Origin: Hespellia sp. | GTDB taxonomy: Bacteria > Bacillota > Clostridia > Lachnospirales > Lachnospiraceae | Length of the DNA stretch: 64,000 nt | Direction: 5' to 3' | NCBI GenBank assembly: GCA_028693555.1 | Contig: JAQUVD010000008.1 | Coordinates: forward strand, 1-64,000 | Shown here: one piece after another, positions 8,623-18,438 of the stretch | Position numbering within the stretch: position 1 is the first letter of the stretch | Layout of the letters: the number at the start of each line of letters is the position of its first letter | The notes under the pieces: model-generated | Databases searched by the model: none | The model's input: only the letters and a program-made list of their open reading frames with translations | What the model was told of the DNA's origin: nothing | Translations under genes and position numbers: made by a program

Positions 8623-8817
8623 CTATTTTTCAAATCTTCCTTGAACAGATGTCATTCCCAATAGCCAATATATATCTACATTCAATACCTGAGCAAATGC
8701 ACATAACTCATAGTCTGAAACAAAACGTTCCTGCTTTTCAATACGACTAATTACTTTCTTCACGCCGATGATAGCCGAGTGGACAATTTGCAGAAACTCA
8801 TTTGGACGGTTTACAAA
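8623..8817 (-). pseudogene. C-terminal remnant of an XRE-family repressor
   Basis: The minus-strand frame reads VKKVISRIEKQERFVSDYEL and then FAQVLNVDIYWLLG, typical of the second half of an XRE helix-turn-helix domain plus its linker. The first helices are missing, an in-frame TGA lies just upstream (8818-8820), and no start is available. It sits directly behind the last V-ATPase gene on the same strand. Confidence 0.65.
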
Positions 8818-8840
8818 TCATCCCCCTCGGAAAACATCAA

Positions 8841-9470
8841 TTAAGCCTGTCTCTTATTCTGCTGTTGTCTTTTGATTACTTTTAATCTCGTGAATTCTTC
8901 ACGCTCTTTTTCTTCCAGCGCATTTGTAATATCATAAACCAGCGCATTGTAAGTAGGAATGGTAATGTTCTTCAGCGCATTTGCACGTTTCTGCGTTTTT
9001 TTGATATTTGCAGCCAGCCGATATGCTGCGTTCTCGACCATAGCGAGTTTGATAGACAGCTCTTTGATCTGACGAAACGCATTTCTTGCGATATCAATGG
9101 ACTCGCGCGTGGTGCTTAAGGAATAGGTCGGAAATTCAGACTCTGGTGTGTATTTTACGTGAGGAATTTCGGTTCCCATGATACTCCGGGTTTGAATCTG
9201 AATTGAATTTTCAATCGGCACAGTCATAGCGACCTGTGAGACATCACTGATGCCCATATCAATATTGGCGGCCTGCAGACATTGATACCCATAAGTAAAT
9301 GTGGTATCAATCTCTTCCTGAATTGTGCGGGCTTCATCAATCAGATCCATGAGCTCCCTTATTAAGATGTTACGTTTCTTGTCCATCAGGTCGTAGCCCT
9401 GATTTGCAAGGGCAAGGGAGTTCTTGGCCAGCATTAAGTTACCCTTGGTTGGAAATGATCTGGTATCCAT
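8841..9470 (-). CDS. ntpD: V-type ATPase subunit D (central stalk)
   Basis: 209 residues forming the long coiled-coil rotor shaft that turns inside the A3B3 head. The N-terminus has the family pattern (FPTKGNLMLAKNSLALANQG with DLMDKKRNILI), and the C-terminal helix contains RRLAANIKKTQKRANALKNI-like spacing. The ATG follows GGATAGGGGG. It is the last gene of the V-ATPase operon, 10 bases after subunit B. No clear terminator was seen after it; the broken XRE gene follows. Confidence 0.95.
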   Translation of the reverse strand: MDTRSFPTKGNLMLAKNSLALANQGYDLMDKKRNILIRELMDLIDEARTIQEEIDTTFTYGYQCLQAANIDMGISDVSQVAMTVPIENSIQIQTRSIMGTEIPHVKYTPESEFPTYSLSTTRESIDIARNAFRQIKELSIKLAMVENAAYRLAANIKKTQKRANALKNITIPTYNALVYDITNALEEKEREEFTRLKVIKRQQQNKRQA

Positions 9471-9480
9471 ATAAAGCCCC

Positions 9481-10920
9481 CTATCCTAAGTCTGCATTTG
9501 CTACAGAGCCTTTGCTGGAAGTAGCTGTAATGCCCTCGTCCATTTTTGTTTCTTTGTAATATTTATCCAGAATCTTCGTATCGATACGGTCGAGCTCTTC
9601 TCTTGGAAGAAGTCCAAGAAGTTCCCAGCCAAGGTCTAACGTCTCAGCAATCGATCGGTTCTCATCCGGTCCCTGACCGATGTATCTCTCTTCAAATGAT
9701 TTACCAAATACCAGATATTGCTTATCAATCGGCGATAACTCATCTTCACCGATAACGGAAGCTAAGTTGCGGGCCTCCCCTACTTTTGCGTAAGCGGAGA
9801 ATAGCTGGTTCGCAAGATCCTGATGATCCTCTCTGGTATAACCTTCACCGATACCGTCTTTCATTAGACGGGAAAGCGATGGAAGGATACTGATTGGCGG
9901 ATAAATCGACTGTCCGTGAAGATCGCGGTCAAGTACGACCTGCCCCTCGGTGATATAACCGGTAAGGTCAGGAATCGGATGCGTGATATCATCATTTGGC
10001 ATGGTTAAAATTGGCAGTTGTGTGACGGAGCCGTTGACACCGCCCACGATACCCGCACGCTCATAGATTGTTGCCAGTTCACTGTAAAGATAACCGGGGA
10101 AGCCTTTTCTACTTGGAATTTCACCTTTGGAAGAGGAAACTTCACGCATGGCTTCCGCGAAAGAAGTCATATCGGTTAAAATTACCAGAATGTGCATGTT
10201 CTGTTCAAATGCTAAATACTCCGCAACGGTAAGCGCTACCTTTGGGGTAATGAGTCGTTCTACAACCGGATCGTTCGCAAGGTTTAAGAACATGGCAACG
10301 TGGTCTGCCACTCCGCTTTCCTCGAAGGTTCTGCGAAAGAAATCAGCGACATCATGCTTGACACCCATCGCGGCAAATACGATGGCAAATTCTTCATCAG
10401 AATCATCACCGAGGGATGCCTGCTTTACGATCTGCGCTGCGAGCTGATCGTGCGGAAGTCCATTTCCTGAGAAAATCGGGAGCTTCTGTCCACGAATCAG
10501 TGTGGTTAAGCCATCGATAGCAGAGATGCCGGTACGGATGTAGTTACGTGGATATTCACGTTTTACCGGGTTGAGTGGAAGACCGTTGACATCACGTTTG
10601 AGGTTCGAGGTGATGGGGCCGAGCTCATCGATCGGCTGTCCGATTCCGTTAAAGGTTCGTCCGAGCATGTCCGGCGACAACGCAATCTCCATCGGATGTC
10701 CGGTTAATTTGGTATGTGTATTTTTCAGAGACATATTTTCTGTTCCTTCAAATACCTGAATGACAGCTTTGTCTTCGTTGATCTCGACAATACGTCCAAT
10801 TTTGCGCTCTTTGCCGTCGATGACAAATTCTACGATCTCATCGAAGAAAGCGTCCTGTATCCCCTCTAATACGATCAGAGGGCCATTGATATTACTAAGT
10901 CCAAGATATTCAATTGACAT
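9481..10920 (-). CDS. ntpB: V-type ATPase subunit B (regulatory head subunit)
   Basis: 479 residues; alternates with subunit A in the catalytic head. As expected for B, the P-loop position is degenerate ([16 protein letters not shown]). Family signatures are seen, such as [18 protein letters not shown] and [16 protein letters not shown]. The start ATG follows AAAGGAGAGCAAAA. It lies 17 bases after subunit A and 10 before D. Highly conserved, so the call is secure. Confidence 0.97.
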   Translation of the reverse strand: MSIEYLGLSNINGPLIVLEGIQDAFFDEIVEFVIDGKERKIGRIVEINEDKAVIQVFEGTENMSLKNTHTKLTGHPMEIALSPDMLGRTFNGIGQPIDELGPITSNLKRDVNGLPLNPVKREYPRNYIRTGISAIDGLTTLIRGQKLPIFSGNGLPHDQLAAQIVKQASLGDDSDEEFAIVFAAMGVKHDVADFFRRTFEESGVADHVAMFLNLANDPVVERLITPKVALTVAEYLAFEQNMHILVILTDMTSFAEAMREVSSSKGEIPSRKGFPGYLYSELATIYERAGIVGGVNGSVTQLPILTMPNDDITHPIPDLTGYITEGQVVLDRDLHGQSIYPPISILPSLSRLMKDGIGEGYTREDHQDLANQLFSAYAKVGEARNLASVIGEDELSPIDKQYLVFGKSFEERYIGQGPDENRSIAETLDLGWELLGLLPREELDRIDTKILDKYYKETKMDEGITATSSKGSVANADLG

Positions 10921-10937
10921 TTTTGCTCTCCTTTCGC

Positions 10938-12704
10938 CTATGCATTTTTCTCAAGTACGGTCTGATAGAACGTATCAATATCGCGTTTGTACTGCTTAAA
11001 GAGTTCTAGCTGGTCATTTGGCACATCATATTTGATGGCGATGACACGCTCGAAGATATCTTCTTTTTTTAGAACGGACATCGGATGTCCCATTGTAACC
11101 AGTGCACGTGATTGTTTATAAAGATACAAAATAGTGTCCATCATCAGGAATTGTTTCTGCATGGATACGCAGGTATCATCTTTATGGAAGGCATTCTGCT
11201 GTAAGAAGCCAAGTCGAATGACGCGCGCAATCTCTAAAATTAATTTCTGATCATCCGGAAGCACGTCACTACCGATCAGCTTTACGATTTCCATTAATGA
11301 GCTTTCCTGATTCAGAATCGCCATCAGACGGTTGCGGTAATCAACGAATTTCGGTGACACATGATCCTGATACCAGCCGCCAAGGTCCGTGAGATATTCG
11401 CTGTAACTGGTCAGCCAGTGAATGGCTGGGAAATGTCTGGAGTAAGCAAGACTCTTATCCAGTCCCCAGAAGCATCGCACGAAACGCTTGGTGTTCTGCG
11501 TAACCGGTTCGGAGAAGTCACCGCCCTGAGGAGATACTGCTCCAATGACCGACACAGATCCGTCTGTGCCGTTTAAGTTCTGCATCATGCCTGCGCGCTC
11601 GTAGAAAGCGGAGAGTCTCGATGCAAGGTAAGCAGGGAATCCTTCCTCGGCGGGCATTTCTTCAAGTCGTCCGGACAGCTCACGGAGCGCCTCTGCCCAG
11701 CGGGATGTCGAGTCAGCCATGATAGCGACATCATATCCCATATCGCGGTAGTATTCGGCTAACGTAAGTCCGGTATAAATGCTGGCTTCACGCGCAGCTA
11801 CCGGCATGTTGGATGTATTGGCAATCAGAGTGGTGCGATCCATTAACGGATTTCCTGATTTCGGATCAATCAGTTTCGAGAATTCTTCCAGAACCTGTGT
11901 CATTTCATTTCCACGCTCGCCGCATCCGATATAGATGATGATATCGGCATCTGACCATTTGGCGATCTGGTGCTGTGTCATGGTCTTTCCTGTTCCAAAT
12001 CCACCGGGAATAGCAGCAGTTCCGCCCTTTGCAATAGGGAACATGGTATCGATGATACGCTGTCCGGTTATCAGTGGGACAGAAGCCGGGAATCTGTGGT
12101 GTACCGGTCTTGGAACCCGAATTGGCCACTTTTGTGTCATCGTCAGTTTCTTCTTGTCACCGCTTAATAATTCCAGGGTTACCAGTGGTTCGTCAATGGT
12201 ATAATCACCGTCTGGGACAACATCCAGAATCGTTCCCTCCATGTCCGGCGGAACCATACATTTGTGCGCAATTGCTGTTGTCTCAGGGACTTCAGCGATA
12301 ATGTCACCGCCGTGGAGATAATCTCCCGCCTTGACTGTTATGTGTGTCGCCCATTTCTTTGTCCGATCCAGAGAATCCACGCTGACGCCGCGGGTAATAA
12401 ATGCGCCGCCGGTCTCGGAAATCTTTTCGAGAGGACGTTCGATACCATCGAATATGTTGTTAATAATACCCGGTGCAAGCGTAACGGAAACGGCATCGCC
12501 TGTTGCGACAACCTCTTCCCCGGGACGAAGTCCGGAGGTCTCCTCGTATACCTGAATGGTAGTTAAATCTTTATCTAAGGAAATGACCTCACCAACCAGT
12601 TTTTCTGTTCCAACGTGTACCATTTCAGACATGCGAAAGCCTGTATTGCCCTTTAAGTAGATAACGGGACCGTTGATGCCGTAGATTTTTCCAGTATTAT
12701 TCAC
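10938..12704 (-). CDS. ntpA: V-type ATPase subunit A (catalytic)
   Basis: About 588 residues; hydrolyses or makes ATP. The P-loop reads [13 protein letters not shown] near residue 235, followed by [18 protein letters not shown] and the conserved [21 protein letters not shown]. The A-type non-homologous insertion (about residues 110-190) is present. I prefer the GTG at 12704, eight bases after AGGAGG. The GTG at 12713 would overlap the ribosome site. The start overlaps the end of subunit E by 8 bases, so translation is probably coupled. Confidence 0.96.
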   Translation of the reverse strand: MNNTGKIYGINGPVIYLKGNTGFRMSEMVHVGTEKLVGEVISLDKDLTTIQVYEETSGLRPGEEVVATGDAVSVTLAPGIINNIFDGIERPLEKISETGGAFITRGVSVDSLDRTKKWATHITVKAGDYLHGGDIIAEVPETTAIAHKCMVPPDMEGTILDVVPDGDYTIDEPLVTLELLSGDKKKLTMTQKWPIRVPRPVHHRFPASVPLITGQRIIDTMFPIAKGGTAAIPGGFGTGKTMTQHQIAKWSDADIIIYIGCGERGNEMTQVLEEFSKLIDPKSGNPLMDRTTLIANTSNMPVAAREASIYTGLTLAEYYRDMGYDVAIMADSTSRWAEALRELSGRLEEMPAEEGFPAYLASRLSAFYERAGMMQNLNGTDGSVSVIGAVSPQGGDFSEPVTQNTKRFVRCFWGLDKSLAYSRHFPAIHWLTSYSEYLTDLGGWYQDHVSPKFVDYRNRLMAILNQESSLMEIVKLIGSDVLPDDQKLILEIARVIRLGFLQQNAFHKDDTCVSMQKQFLMMDTILYLYKQSRALVTMGHPMSVLKKEDIFERVIAIKYDVPNDQLELFKQYKRDIDTFYQTVLEKNA

Positions 12705-13287
12705 GTCCGTCACCTCCTAAAAATATAAATTTCGCGTATTCATCATCGATGTTGGTCTTAAATGAATGATCAATTAAAATGTTGCGGTCGTGAATGACCG
12801 CACGAATACCGCCGATGAATTCCTCTCGGCTGATAATTAAGTTTACGCCGGTAGCATCTCTTAAGTCCGATTGTCTCGGCTCGTCCGATGGATTGATGTA
12901 GATAATTACATTTTCTGTACCGCCGGCAAATTCTAACGCCTGCTTAATCCACTGAATCAGAAGATCCTCGTAGGCTTCTGTCTTCATAAAGTTGTCGGTC
13001 AGATTGTATACCTCTTTGAATAATTTATCTTTCAGTTCCTGCTGAACCGTTCCCTGTTTTCTCTTAATCTCAAGCTGTGTCTTGGCCATGGCTTTGTTTA
13101 AGTCCTGTTTTGCCTTGATCGTCTCAGATTTGATTCGGGTTTCAGACTGACGGAGTGCTTCTTCTTTGTGATCCTGATATAATTTCTCTAATGCATCGCG
13201 GTGAGAATCGATAATCGCATTGCTCTCCGCTCTTGCGTTCTCCATTGAGGAGGCCTGCAAATGTGCAATTTTTTCTTCTAAAGTCAA
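12697..13287 (-). CDS. ntpE: V-type ATPase subunit E (peripheral stalk)
   Basis: About 196 residues; a long Ala/Glu/Lys-rich helix, then a globular tail ending HSFKTNIDDEYAKFIF, typical of subunit E. It pairs with the G subunit to hold the head still. The start is uncertain. A TTG at 13287 has GGAGGG seven bases upstream, while the ATG at 13302 adds five residues but has no ribosome site. Its end overlaps the subunit A start. Confidence 0.9.
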   Translation of the reverse strand: MTLEEKIAHLQASSMENARAESNAIIDSHRDALEKLYQDHKEEALRQSETRIKSETIKAKQDLNKAMAKTQLEIKRKQGTVQQELKDKLFKEVYNLTDNFMKTEAYEDLLIQWIKQALEFAGGTENVIIYINPSDEPRQSDLRDATGVNLIISREEFIGGIRAVIHDRNILIDHSFKTNIDDEYAKFIFLGGDGRE

Positions 13288-13328
13288 TGTGTTGCCCTCC
13301 ATATCACAATGCTCGAAAGGAGCATCGT

Positions 13329-13637
13329 CTATAATTTAAGTCCAATGGCTTCATTTACATAAGAAGTAATGAAGTCCTTCTTGCGACCTGTTCCGTGGCG
13401 GTCCGGAATCTCGATGAGCAGCGGCGTCTTGTAGGTCAGACGGATGTCATCGATGATGTCCGGAAATTCCCGTCCGAACTTCTCGGTCAGCAGAACAATC
13501 CCAATGGTTTTGTCCTGGATGACCTTCTGCAGTGCGTCGTAAAGCTCCTGACGCTCGTGGACAACCACGCCGTCAACACCTGCAAGACGCATGCCGGTGT
13601 AAGTATCGACATTATCGCTAATTAAATACATTTTCAT
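13329..13637 (-). CDS. ntpG: V-type ATPase subunit F (central stalk)
   Basis: 102 residues with the Rossmann-like F-subunit pattern: MYLISDNVDTYTGMRLAGV at the start, GIVLLTEKFG in the middle and a PLLIEIPDRHG strand. It binds subunit D in the rotor. The ATG follows AGGAGG by nine bases. In Enterococcus nomenclature this subunit is called NtpG. Confidence 0.92.
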   Translation of the reverse strand: MKMYLISDNVDTYTGMRLAGVDGVVVHERQELYDALQKVIQDKTIGIVLLTEKFGREFPDIIDDIRLTYKTPLLIEIPDRHGTGRKKDFITSYVNEAIGLKL

Positions 13638-13652
13638 GAGGAAAATCCTCCT

Positions 13653-14090
13653 TTACAGTTGACCTAAAATCATGAATGAAATGATCAGACCATACAGACA
13701 CACACCTTCAGCAAGTCCTACGAAGATAAGGGACTTACCAAGGATACTTCCATCTTCACTGATTGCTCCAAGCGCAGCACTTGCGGCACTTGCTACGGCA
13801 ATACCACCACCGAGGCAGGAAAGACCGGTTACGAGTGCGGCTGCGAGGTATGCCATACCTGCTCCGATTGTCATACCGCCTGCTGCAGCAGTGTCAGCAG
13901 CCTGTGCAGTGCTTCCACCAAATAACATGATTCCGGCAATGACGAATGCTCCGAAGAAGAAAAATGTGTTCGCTGCGATTGTGAGTTTGTAGCGGCCTTT
14001 GCGTTTCTCACCAAGTAAGAAATATCCGAAAGGAATAATGATACTAAGTACGAGTGCCACGATAAATACTAATTTGGTTTCTAAATTCAT
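13653..14090 (-). CDS. ntpK: V-type ATPase subunit K (membrane rotor ring, proteolipid)
   Basis: 145 residues with four predicted membrane helices in two hairpins. Only the second hairpin carries the ion-binding carboxylate (GLAEGVCLYGLI, about Glu128). The first hairpin has none, the typical V-type one-site-per-four-helices arrangement. The second half is rich in Gly/Ala (GLSCLGGGIAVASAASAALG). Whether the ion is Na+ or H+ cannot be decided from what I can see. The upstream spacer holds a hairpin and a duplicated gene tail that may raise its expression relative to single-copy subunits (inference). Confidence 0.93.
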   Translation of the reverse strand: MNLETKLVFIVALVLSIIIPFGYFLLGEKRKGRYKLTIAANTFFFFGAFVIAGIMLFGGSTAQAADTAAAGGMTIGAGMAYLAAALVTGLSCLGGGIAVASAASAALGAISEDGSILGKSLIFVGLAEGVCLYGLIISFMILGQL

Positions 14091-14140
14091 AATAAATTTC
14101 CTCCTAAAGGTTAAAGTATATGTTATTGTTAAATCCTTTT

Positions 14141-14245
14141 AAGCTTGTTTCTTGTTGTACGGCTTGGTATCTTCTTGAACATTAGCAGTTCAAGAAGCCC
14201 GCCGGGATTCAATTGCTCTAAGCTTGTTTTTTATTGTACGGCTTG
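14141..14245 (-). repeat. Duplicated 3' tail of ntpI plus hairpin between ntpI and ntpK
   Basis: Positions 14220-14245 (true end of ntpI) and 14141-14166 are direct repeats of 26 bases with two differences. On the minus strand both read KPYNKKQA followed by a stop. The differences are synonymous (AAT/AAC, AAA/AAG) and the stops differ (TAG/TAA). Between them a perfect 10-bp hairpin pairs 14171-14180 with 14188-14197. The copy is not translated from any visible start. Confidence 0.8.
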
Positions 14246-16146
14246 AATTCTCGGCCGGTGCCTTTATAGAATCTGCTGAACATCTCATAATATTCCAGAC
14301 GCAGTACCTGAATACCTACAATCAAACCTTCCATACCACATACAAATACATTTCCCAATATGACAACGATCCAGTTCGGGGAACCTGTCTCTGCGTGTGC
14401 GAGCTGCAGTACAACCTGCATCATAGCGGCATGGCTGACAGCGAAAGCACCGATACGTACGAAAGATAATGTGTTGGAAAAATAACTTAATAATGTCTCA
14501 AATAATTCGAAGAAGCCCTGGACTAAGAACATCCCCTTGCTTTCTTCCATCTTCTCAGAGCTTTTCTTAATCTTCTTCGTAAGTGGTTCTTTGAACAGAA
14601 TGAGGATTAATGGAACTCCGAACATGACTGCGAGAACAATTCCTGCCGGAAGTGCATGGCCTGTCATGAAAAGTACAATGGTTGCAACAACTGCCGCGTA
14701 GAAGACAAGTCCTGCCACACCATTTACATCGAAGAGTGCATCGCCGATATCATGTGCGCGTGCAGCATTGATAATGTGGAAGAGCATCGCAATAATGATG
14801 ATTCCCATACCGAAGGCAATCGCTACGATAAATACCGTGTTGAGCTTCCCGACAAATGGAAGTGTTGACATGTGTTCAATCGGTCTGAGCCAGACCGGTT
14901 TTAGTATGTCTTCAAATCCAAAGAAGCTTCCGAACATAAATCCGAAGAAGGTGGAGAAGATGCCGGCACAGGAAATGATTCCTGCAAGCGGAGCTTTCTT
15001 CTTCCGGTAAATGAGTCCGCCGCCAAGCAGGAGCACTAAGCCCTGACCAACGTCACCGAACATCGCACCGAAGATAAAGGTGTAGGTCAATGCCACGAAA
15101 ATGGTCGGATCCATCTCATCCGCAGCAGGCAGACCATACATGCGGGTAAACATCTCAAATGGTTTGAAGAACTTTGGGTTCTGAAGCTTTGTAGGGGCCT
15201 CACCGAAGTAATTATCGCGTTCGTCCTCGACAACCACAAAGATCGAATCATCGTTTTTAATATCATCTAAAAACTTCTCGACATCATCTTCGGACATCCA
15301 TCCGCAGAGAACGTAATAATCCTCTTTATTATCCTCCATGTGGGCAGCTAATTTGCGGACATCAAAGTTGTTCGTGAGCTCGCCGAGGCGGTTCTTTGCG
15401 GCAATGAGATCAGCTGCTTTCGCATCAAGCATATCCTGAATCTCAGTGTCGACCTCTTCAATCTGTTTTGTGATGCCTGCAATCTCTTTCTCAATGTGAT
15501 GATAAGCTTCACCGGGAGCACCCTTATATTCATCCGGAAGATCAATCTTCTCGAAATGAAGTGATTTGAATACGGAATCGACTTTCTGTGCATCGGCCAT
15601 TGATACGAAATAGACGCCATATACATATTCATCATCGCGTTCGCCTTCAACGAAGATGGCACCAAGGTCATCGAGGAGATATTTCTCCATGCGGTGATGA
15701 TATTCCGTGGAAATACGTCCAAACCGGAATTGAATATATTTATAGTGAAGTACCTGGCTTAAGTCGCAGTCAAGAGGCCTGAACGGTTCAATGATCTGCA
15801 GTTTCGCACGGCGCTCTTCTCTCTGGCGTTTTAATTCATCCTTCTTTGCCTGAAATTCCATGAAATCATGATTGGTATTTCGAACCAGTTCGAACATCTC
15901 ATCTAACCCGAGATTCTCAGTTGGTGTTACATCCAGGCTGCTGAGTTCTTCGACGTACTGGCAGGCTTTGGTAAATGCGTCCTTGTAGGGGTTGATCTCG
16001 ACAAATGGTCTTAAATTGTCGACGGTCTTGAGTTCTGACATCGCATGTTCCAATTGAATTTCATATTTGGAAAGATAGATGTCAGTCACACGGTCGATGT
16101 CAGACTTTGGACCGGTGATACTAACAAATTTCATTTTTACAATCAC
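14218..16146 (-). CDS. ntpI: V-type ATPase subunit I (membrane stator, a-subunit)
   Basis: 642 residues. The N-terminal half is soluble and coiled-coil rich and attaches to the peripheral stalks. The C-terminal half has about seven or eight membrane helices (from FVALTYTFIFGAMFGDVGQG) and forms the ion half-channels, including the conserved Arg region (TLSFVRIGAFAVSHAAMM). The GTG start has GGAGG nine bases upstream and overlaps the stop of subunit C in GTGA, so translation is coupled. The tail KPYNKKQA is duplicated downstream. Confidence 0.95.
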   Translation of the reverse strand: MIVKMKFVSITGPKSDIDRVTDIYLSKYEIQLEHAMSELKTVDNLRPFVEINPYKDAFTKACQYVEELSSLDVTPTENLGLDEMFELVRNTNHDFMEFQAKKDELKRQREERRAKLQIIEPFRPLDCDLSQVLHYKYIQFRFGRISTEYHHRMEKYLLDDLGAIFVEGERDDEYVYGVYFVSMADAQKVDSVFKSLHFEKIDLPDEYKGAPGEAYHHIEKEIAGITKQIEEVDTEIQDMLDAKAADLIAAKNRLGELTNNFDVRKLAAHMEDNKEDYYVLCGWMSEDDVEKFLDDIKNDDSIFVVVEDERDNYFGEAPTKLQNPKFFKPFEMFTRMYGLPAADEMDPTIFVALTYTFIFGAMFGDVGQGLVLLLGGGLIYRKKKAPLAGIISCAGIFSTFFGFMFGSFFGFEDILKPVWLRPIEHMSTLPFVGKLNTVFIVAIAFGMGIIIIAMLFHIINAARAHDIGDALFDVNGVAGLVFYAAVVATIVLFMTGHALPAGIVLAVMFGVPLILILFKEPLTKKIKKSSEKMEESKGMFLVQGFFELFETLLSYFSNTLSFVRIGAFAVSHAAMMQVVLQLAHAETGSPNWIVVILGNVFVCGMEGLIVGIQVLRLEYYEMFSRFYKGTGREFKPYNKKQA

Positions 16147-17192
16147 TTTTTAACACCTCCAACATATCCTAACGTTTCTCCCTGTCCCAAGCTATAACGG
16201 ATACATTCAAGAGCAGTGGTTAGTTTATCTAATTCTGTTTCTTTTTGGAAAAGATATGTGTTGAGTGTCGCAATCGTGTAAGGGTACTGGCGGCTGTCTG
16301 AAGTGTAGAGATGATTCAGACATTCCAGATACATCTGCTCGATTGTGACGTTATCTTTTTCGAAGTCATAATGTTTGGCATACCGGGTCTTATTGATCAA
16401 TGCCAGAAATTCTTCCGGTGTGTTACATTCGACCATCTCTTTGACCAGTTCCGTCTTGATGTGGTAATGAATCGGAACCAGGAGGGCATAGATATCTGCC
16501 GGCTGCATGTGGAAATATTTTTTTGCCCGGTAAATCCACTGCATGTTCAGCAGATCGATCTTCGTACCATAATCCTTGGTGTAGATTTCCTGCTGTTTTT
16601 TGCCCATGATTTTCTTGCGTTCTTTCCATAGTGCATTGAAGTAATAAAGGTCCAGCGTTAAATCGTAATCGAAGAGTGTCGCCGACTTCGAATCCCGCAG
16701 CTTGTGTAGAGGTTCATAATACTCGGTTCCTCTTAAGTTATCAACCAGTTCATCGGTGGTTCTGGAGGTGATCAGCTTCTCAATGGATATCTGAGAATAC
16801 TGATCAAAGAACGGTCTCTTATAATTCAGGTCAAAAGGCTGTTCGTAATGATTGATAACAATTCGAAAACAGTAGTTGATTGTATTAATCTCATAACGTT
16901 TCAAATAAAGCTTTAGGAACTTTCGCTGTTCCAGACCTGAGAAGCGATACAGCTTCGAATAATCCCGATATAAGGACTGGATCAGGAGCTTCTCTATATC
17001 ACCACGATGAAGCTTCGTTTCATCGACATCTGATAAGAAGTCAGAATAGCCCGGATGATTCTTCAGATAGGTGATAATTTCAGTGACGTTGTGAAGCGAG
17101 GCAATCTCTTCAAATTGTTCATGTGTGATCAGCTTTGCATGCATACCGTGAACCTTGGTTACCATCCCACTATAATTGAGTAGATTTCCCAT
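16143..17192 (-). CDS. ntpC: V-type ATPase subunit C (socket joining head rotor to ring)
   Basis: 349 residues, the d/C-subunit that sits on the K ring. Family features are seen at the start (YSGMVTKVHGMHAKLITHEQ) and in the helical repeats with RRFEINTINY-like segments (LKRYEINTINYCFRIV). The ATG follows ACAGAGG, two bases after the stop of the G subunit. It overlaps the start of subunit I by four bases. Confidence 0.94.
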   Translation of the reverse strand: MGNLLNYSGMVTKVHGMHAKLITHEQFEEIASLHNVTEIITYLKNHPGYSDFLSDVDETKLHRGDIEKLLIQSLYRDYSKLYRFSGLEQRKFLKLYLKRYEINTINYCFRIVINHYEQPFDLNYKRPFFDQYSQISIEKLITSRTTDELVDNLRGTEYYEPLHKLRDSKSATLFDYDLTLDLYYFNALWKERKKIMGKKQQEIYTKDYGTKIDLLNMQWIYRAKKYFHMQPADIYALLVPIHYHIKTELVKEMVECNTPEEFLALINKTRYAKHYDFEKDNVTIEQMYLECLNHLYTSDSRQYPYTIATLNTYLFQKETELDKLTTALECIRYSLGQGETLGYVGGVKK

Positions 17193-17194
17193 GT

Positions 17195-17506
17195 TTATAC
17201 CTCTGTGATCTTTGTTAAGATTTTTTGTGCATATTCTGTGTGATGCTGGTCGTATTCCCTTTTGATTGCTTCTATGGTATCGCTGGAGCTTCCGGACTGG
17301 CTGCCAAGAGTGCTGGATGTCTTCTCCATCATGGCCTGGCGAATCTCGTCAATCTTTTTCTGTGTATCGGATTCAAGCTTCGCATCAAATTCTTCGCGTT
17401 TCTTTTGATACTCGTCTTCTAAAACGTCTTTCTGCTTTTCGGCATGTGTAACAATGGCGTTTGCAGCAGACTCGATTTCAGATAATTTGTTTACAATAGA
17501 GTCCAT
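17195..17506 (-). CDS. ntpF: V-type ATPase peripheral stalk subunit G/H
   Basis: 103 residues, almost all a charged helix (HAEKQKDVLEDEYQKKREEF), typical of the G/H stalk subunit that pairs with E. It is the first gene of the operon, with CGGAGG before the ATG. In Enterococcus this subunit is NtpF. The identity rests on position, size and helix pattern rather than on a strong motif. Confidence 0.85.
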   Translation of the reverse strand: MDSIVNKLSEIESAANAIVTHAEKQKDVLEDEYQKKREEFDAKLESDTQKKIDEIRQAMMEKTSSTLGSQSGSSSDTIEAIKREYDQHHTEYAQKILTKITEV

Positions 17507-17548
17507 AATCTGCCTCCGTTTCTTCTTATTTTAATAAAAATGAGAATT

Positions 17549-17568
17549 GTATTCATTTGAATACAAAA
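17549..17568. promoter_or_regulatory. 20-bp palindrome upstream of the V-ATPase operon
   Basis: Two perfect 9-bp arms (TTGTATTCA and TGAATACAA) are separated by TT. It lies 43 bases upstream of the first V-ATPase gene and about 100 bases from the trmB -10 box. The symmetry suits a dimeric repressor operator. It could instead form a leader hairpin in the V-ATPase message. Confidence 0.5.
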
Positions 17569-17662
17569 CTTATGTATATGATACACCTTTTTATAGGAAA
17601 TTCCTAATACTTTTTATGAGAAAACAAGAATGTAAAAAGAAGCACACATTTTGCCGGAAATA

Positions 17663-17671
17663 TGCTATAAT
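17663..17671 (+). promoter_or_regulatory. trmB extended -10 promoter
   Basis: TGC followed by TATAAT (17666-17671) forms an extended -10. The -35 region is not recognisable. It is divergent from the V-ATPase operon, giving a leader of about 85 bases before trmB. Confidence 0.6.
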
Positions 17672-17761
17672 ATGTGGCACGCTTCTATATGAAATTGTAA
17701 GCAGGGCTACCTGAAGATGGCGTGTTATTGTGAGAGTGTGAAACAAGGAGATTTAAAATAG

Positions 17762-18427
17762 ATGAGACTGAGAAATATACCGCGTGCGGAGGGCACGATT
17801 GAAGAACATGAAGTCGCGATTAAGAATGAAAAGCAGCAGCGCGGCAAGTGGCAGCAGATATTTGGAAATGAGCAGGAGATTCACATTGAGATTGGTATGG
17901 GAAAGGGTCGTTTCATATTAAATATGGCAAAGGCACATCCTGAGATTAATTATATCGGCATTGAACGTTATTCGAGTGTTCTGCTCCGGGCATTGGAACT
18001 TTATGACCTTGAGGAATATCAGAATCTTAAGAATATTAGATTTATCTGCATGGATGCGCGGGAGATTGCGGATGTCTTTCTGCCGGGTGAGGTGGACCGG
18101 ATTTACCTTAATTTTTCGGATCCGTGGCCGAAAGCGAGACATGCAAAACGCCGTCTTACTTCACTGGAATTTTTGGCACGCTATGAAAAAGTGTTAAAGC
18201 CGGGAGGATATTTGGAGTTTAAGACAGATAACAAAGCGTTATTCGAGTTTTCGCTGGAGGAGATAGCACAGGCGAAGAACTGGGAGATGGTTTCGCAAAC
18301 CTTTGACCTGCACCATGATGAGGCGATGTGTCAGGGAAATATTATGACAGAATATGAGCAGAAATTTTCAGCAAAAGGGAATCCGATTCATAAGGTAATC
18401 GCAGTACTGAAAAATGAAATAAAATAG
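17762..18427 (+). CDS. trmB: tRNA (guanine-N7-)-methyltransferase
   Basis: Methylates G46 in the tRNA variable loop using SAM. 221 residues, the usual length. The SAM-binding motif is IEIGMGKGRFI near residue 43. The family signature FSDPWPKARHAKRRLT lies near residue 119 and FKTDN near residue 155. The ATG follows ACAAGGAG. Eleven bases separate it from the next gene, suggesting a two-gene operon. Confidence 0.96.
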   Translation: MRLRNIPRAEGTIEEHEVAIKNEKQQRGKWQQIFGNEQEIHIEIGMGKGRFILNMAKAHPEINYIGIERYSSVLLRALELYDLEEYQNLKNIRFICMDAREIADVFLPGEVDRIYLNFSDPWPKARHAKRRLTSLEFLARYEKVLKPGGYLEFKTDNKALFEFSLEEIAQAKNWEMVSQTFDLHHDEAMCQGNIMTEYEQKFSAKGNPIHKVIAVLKNEIK

Positions 18428-18438
18428 GATGAAATAGT

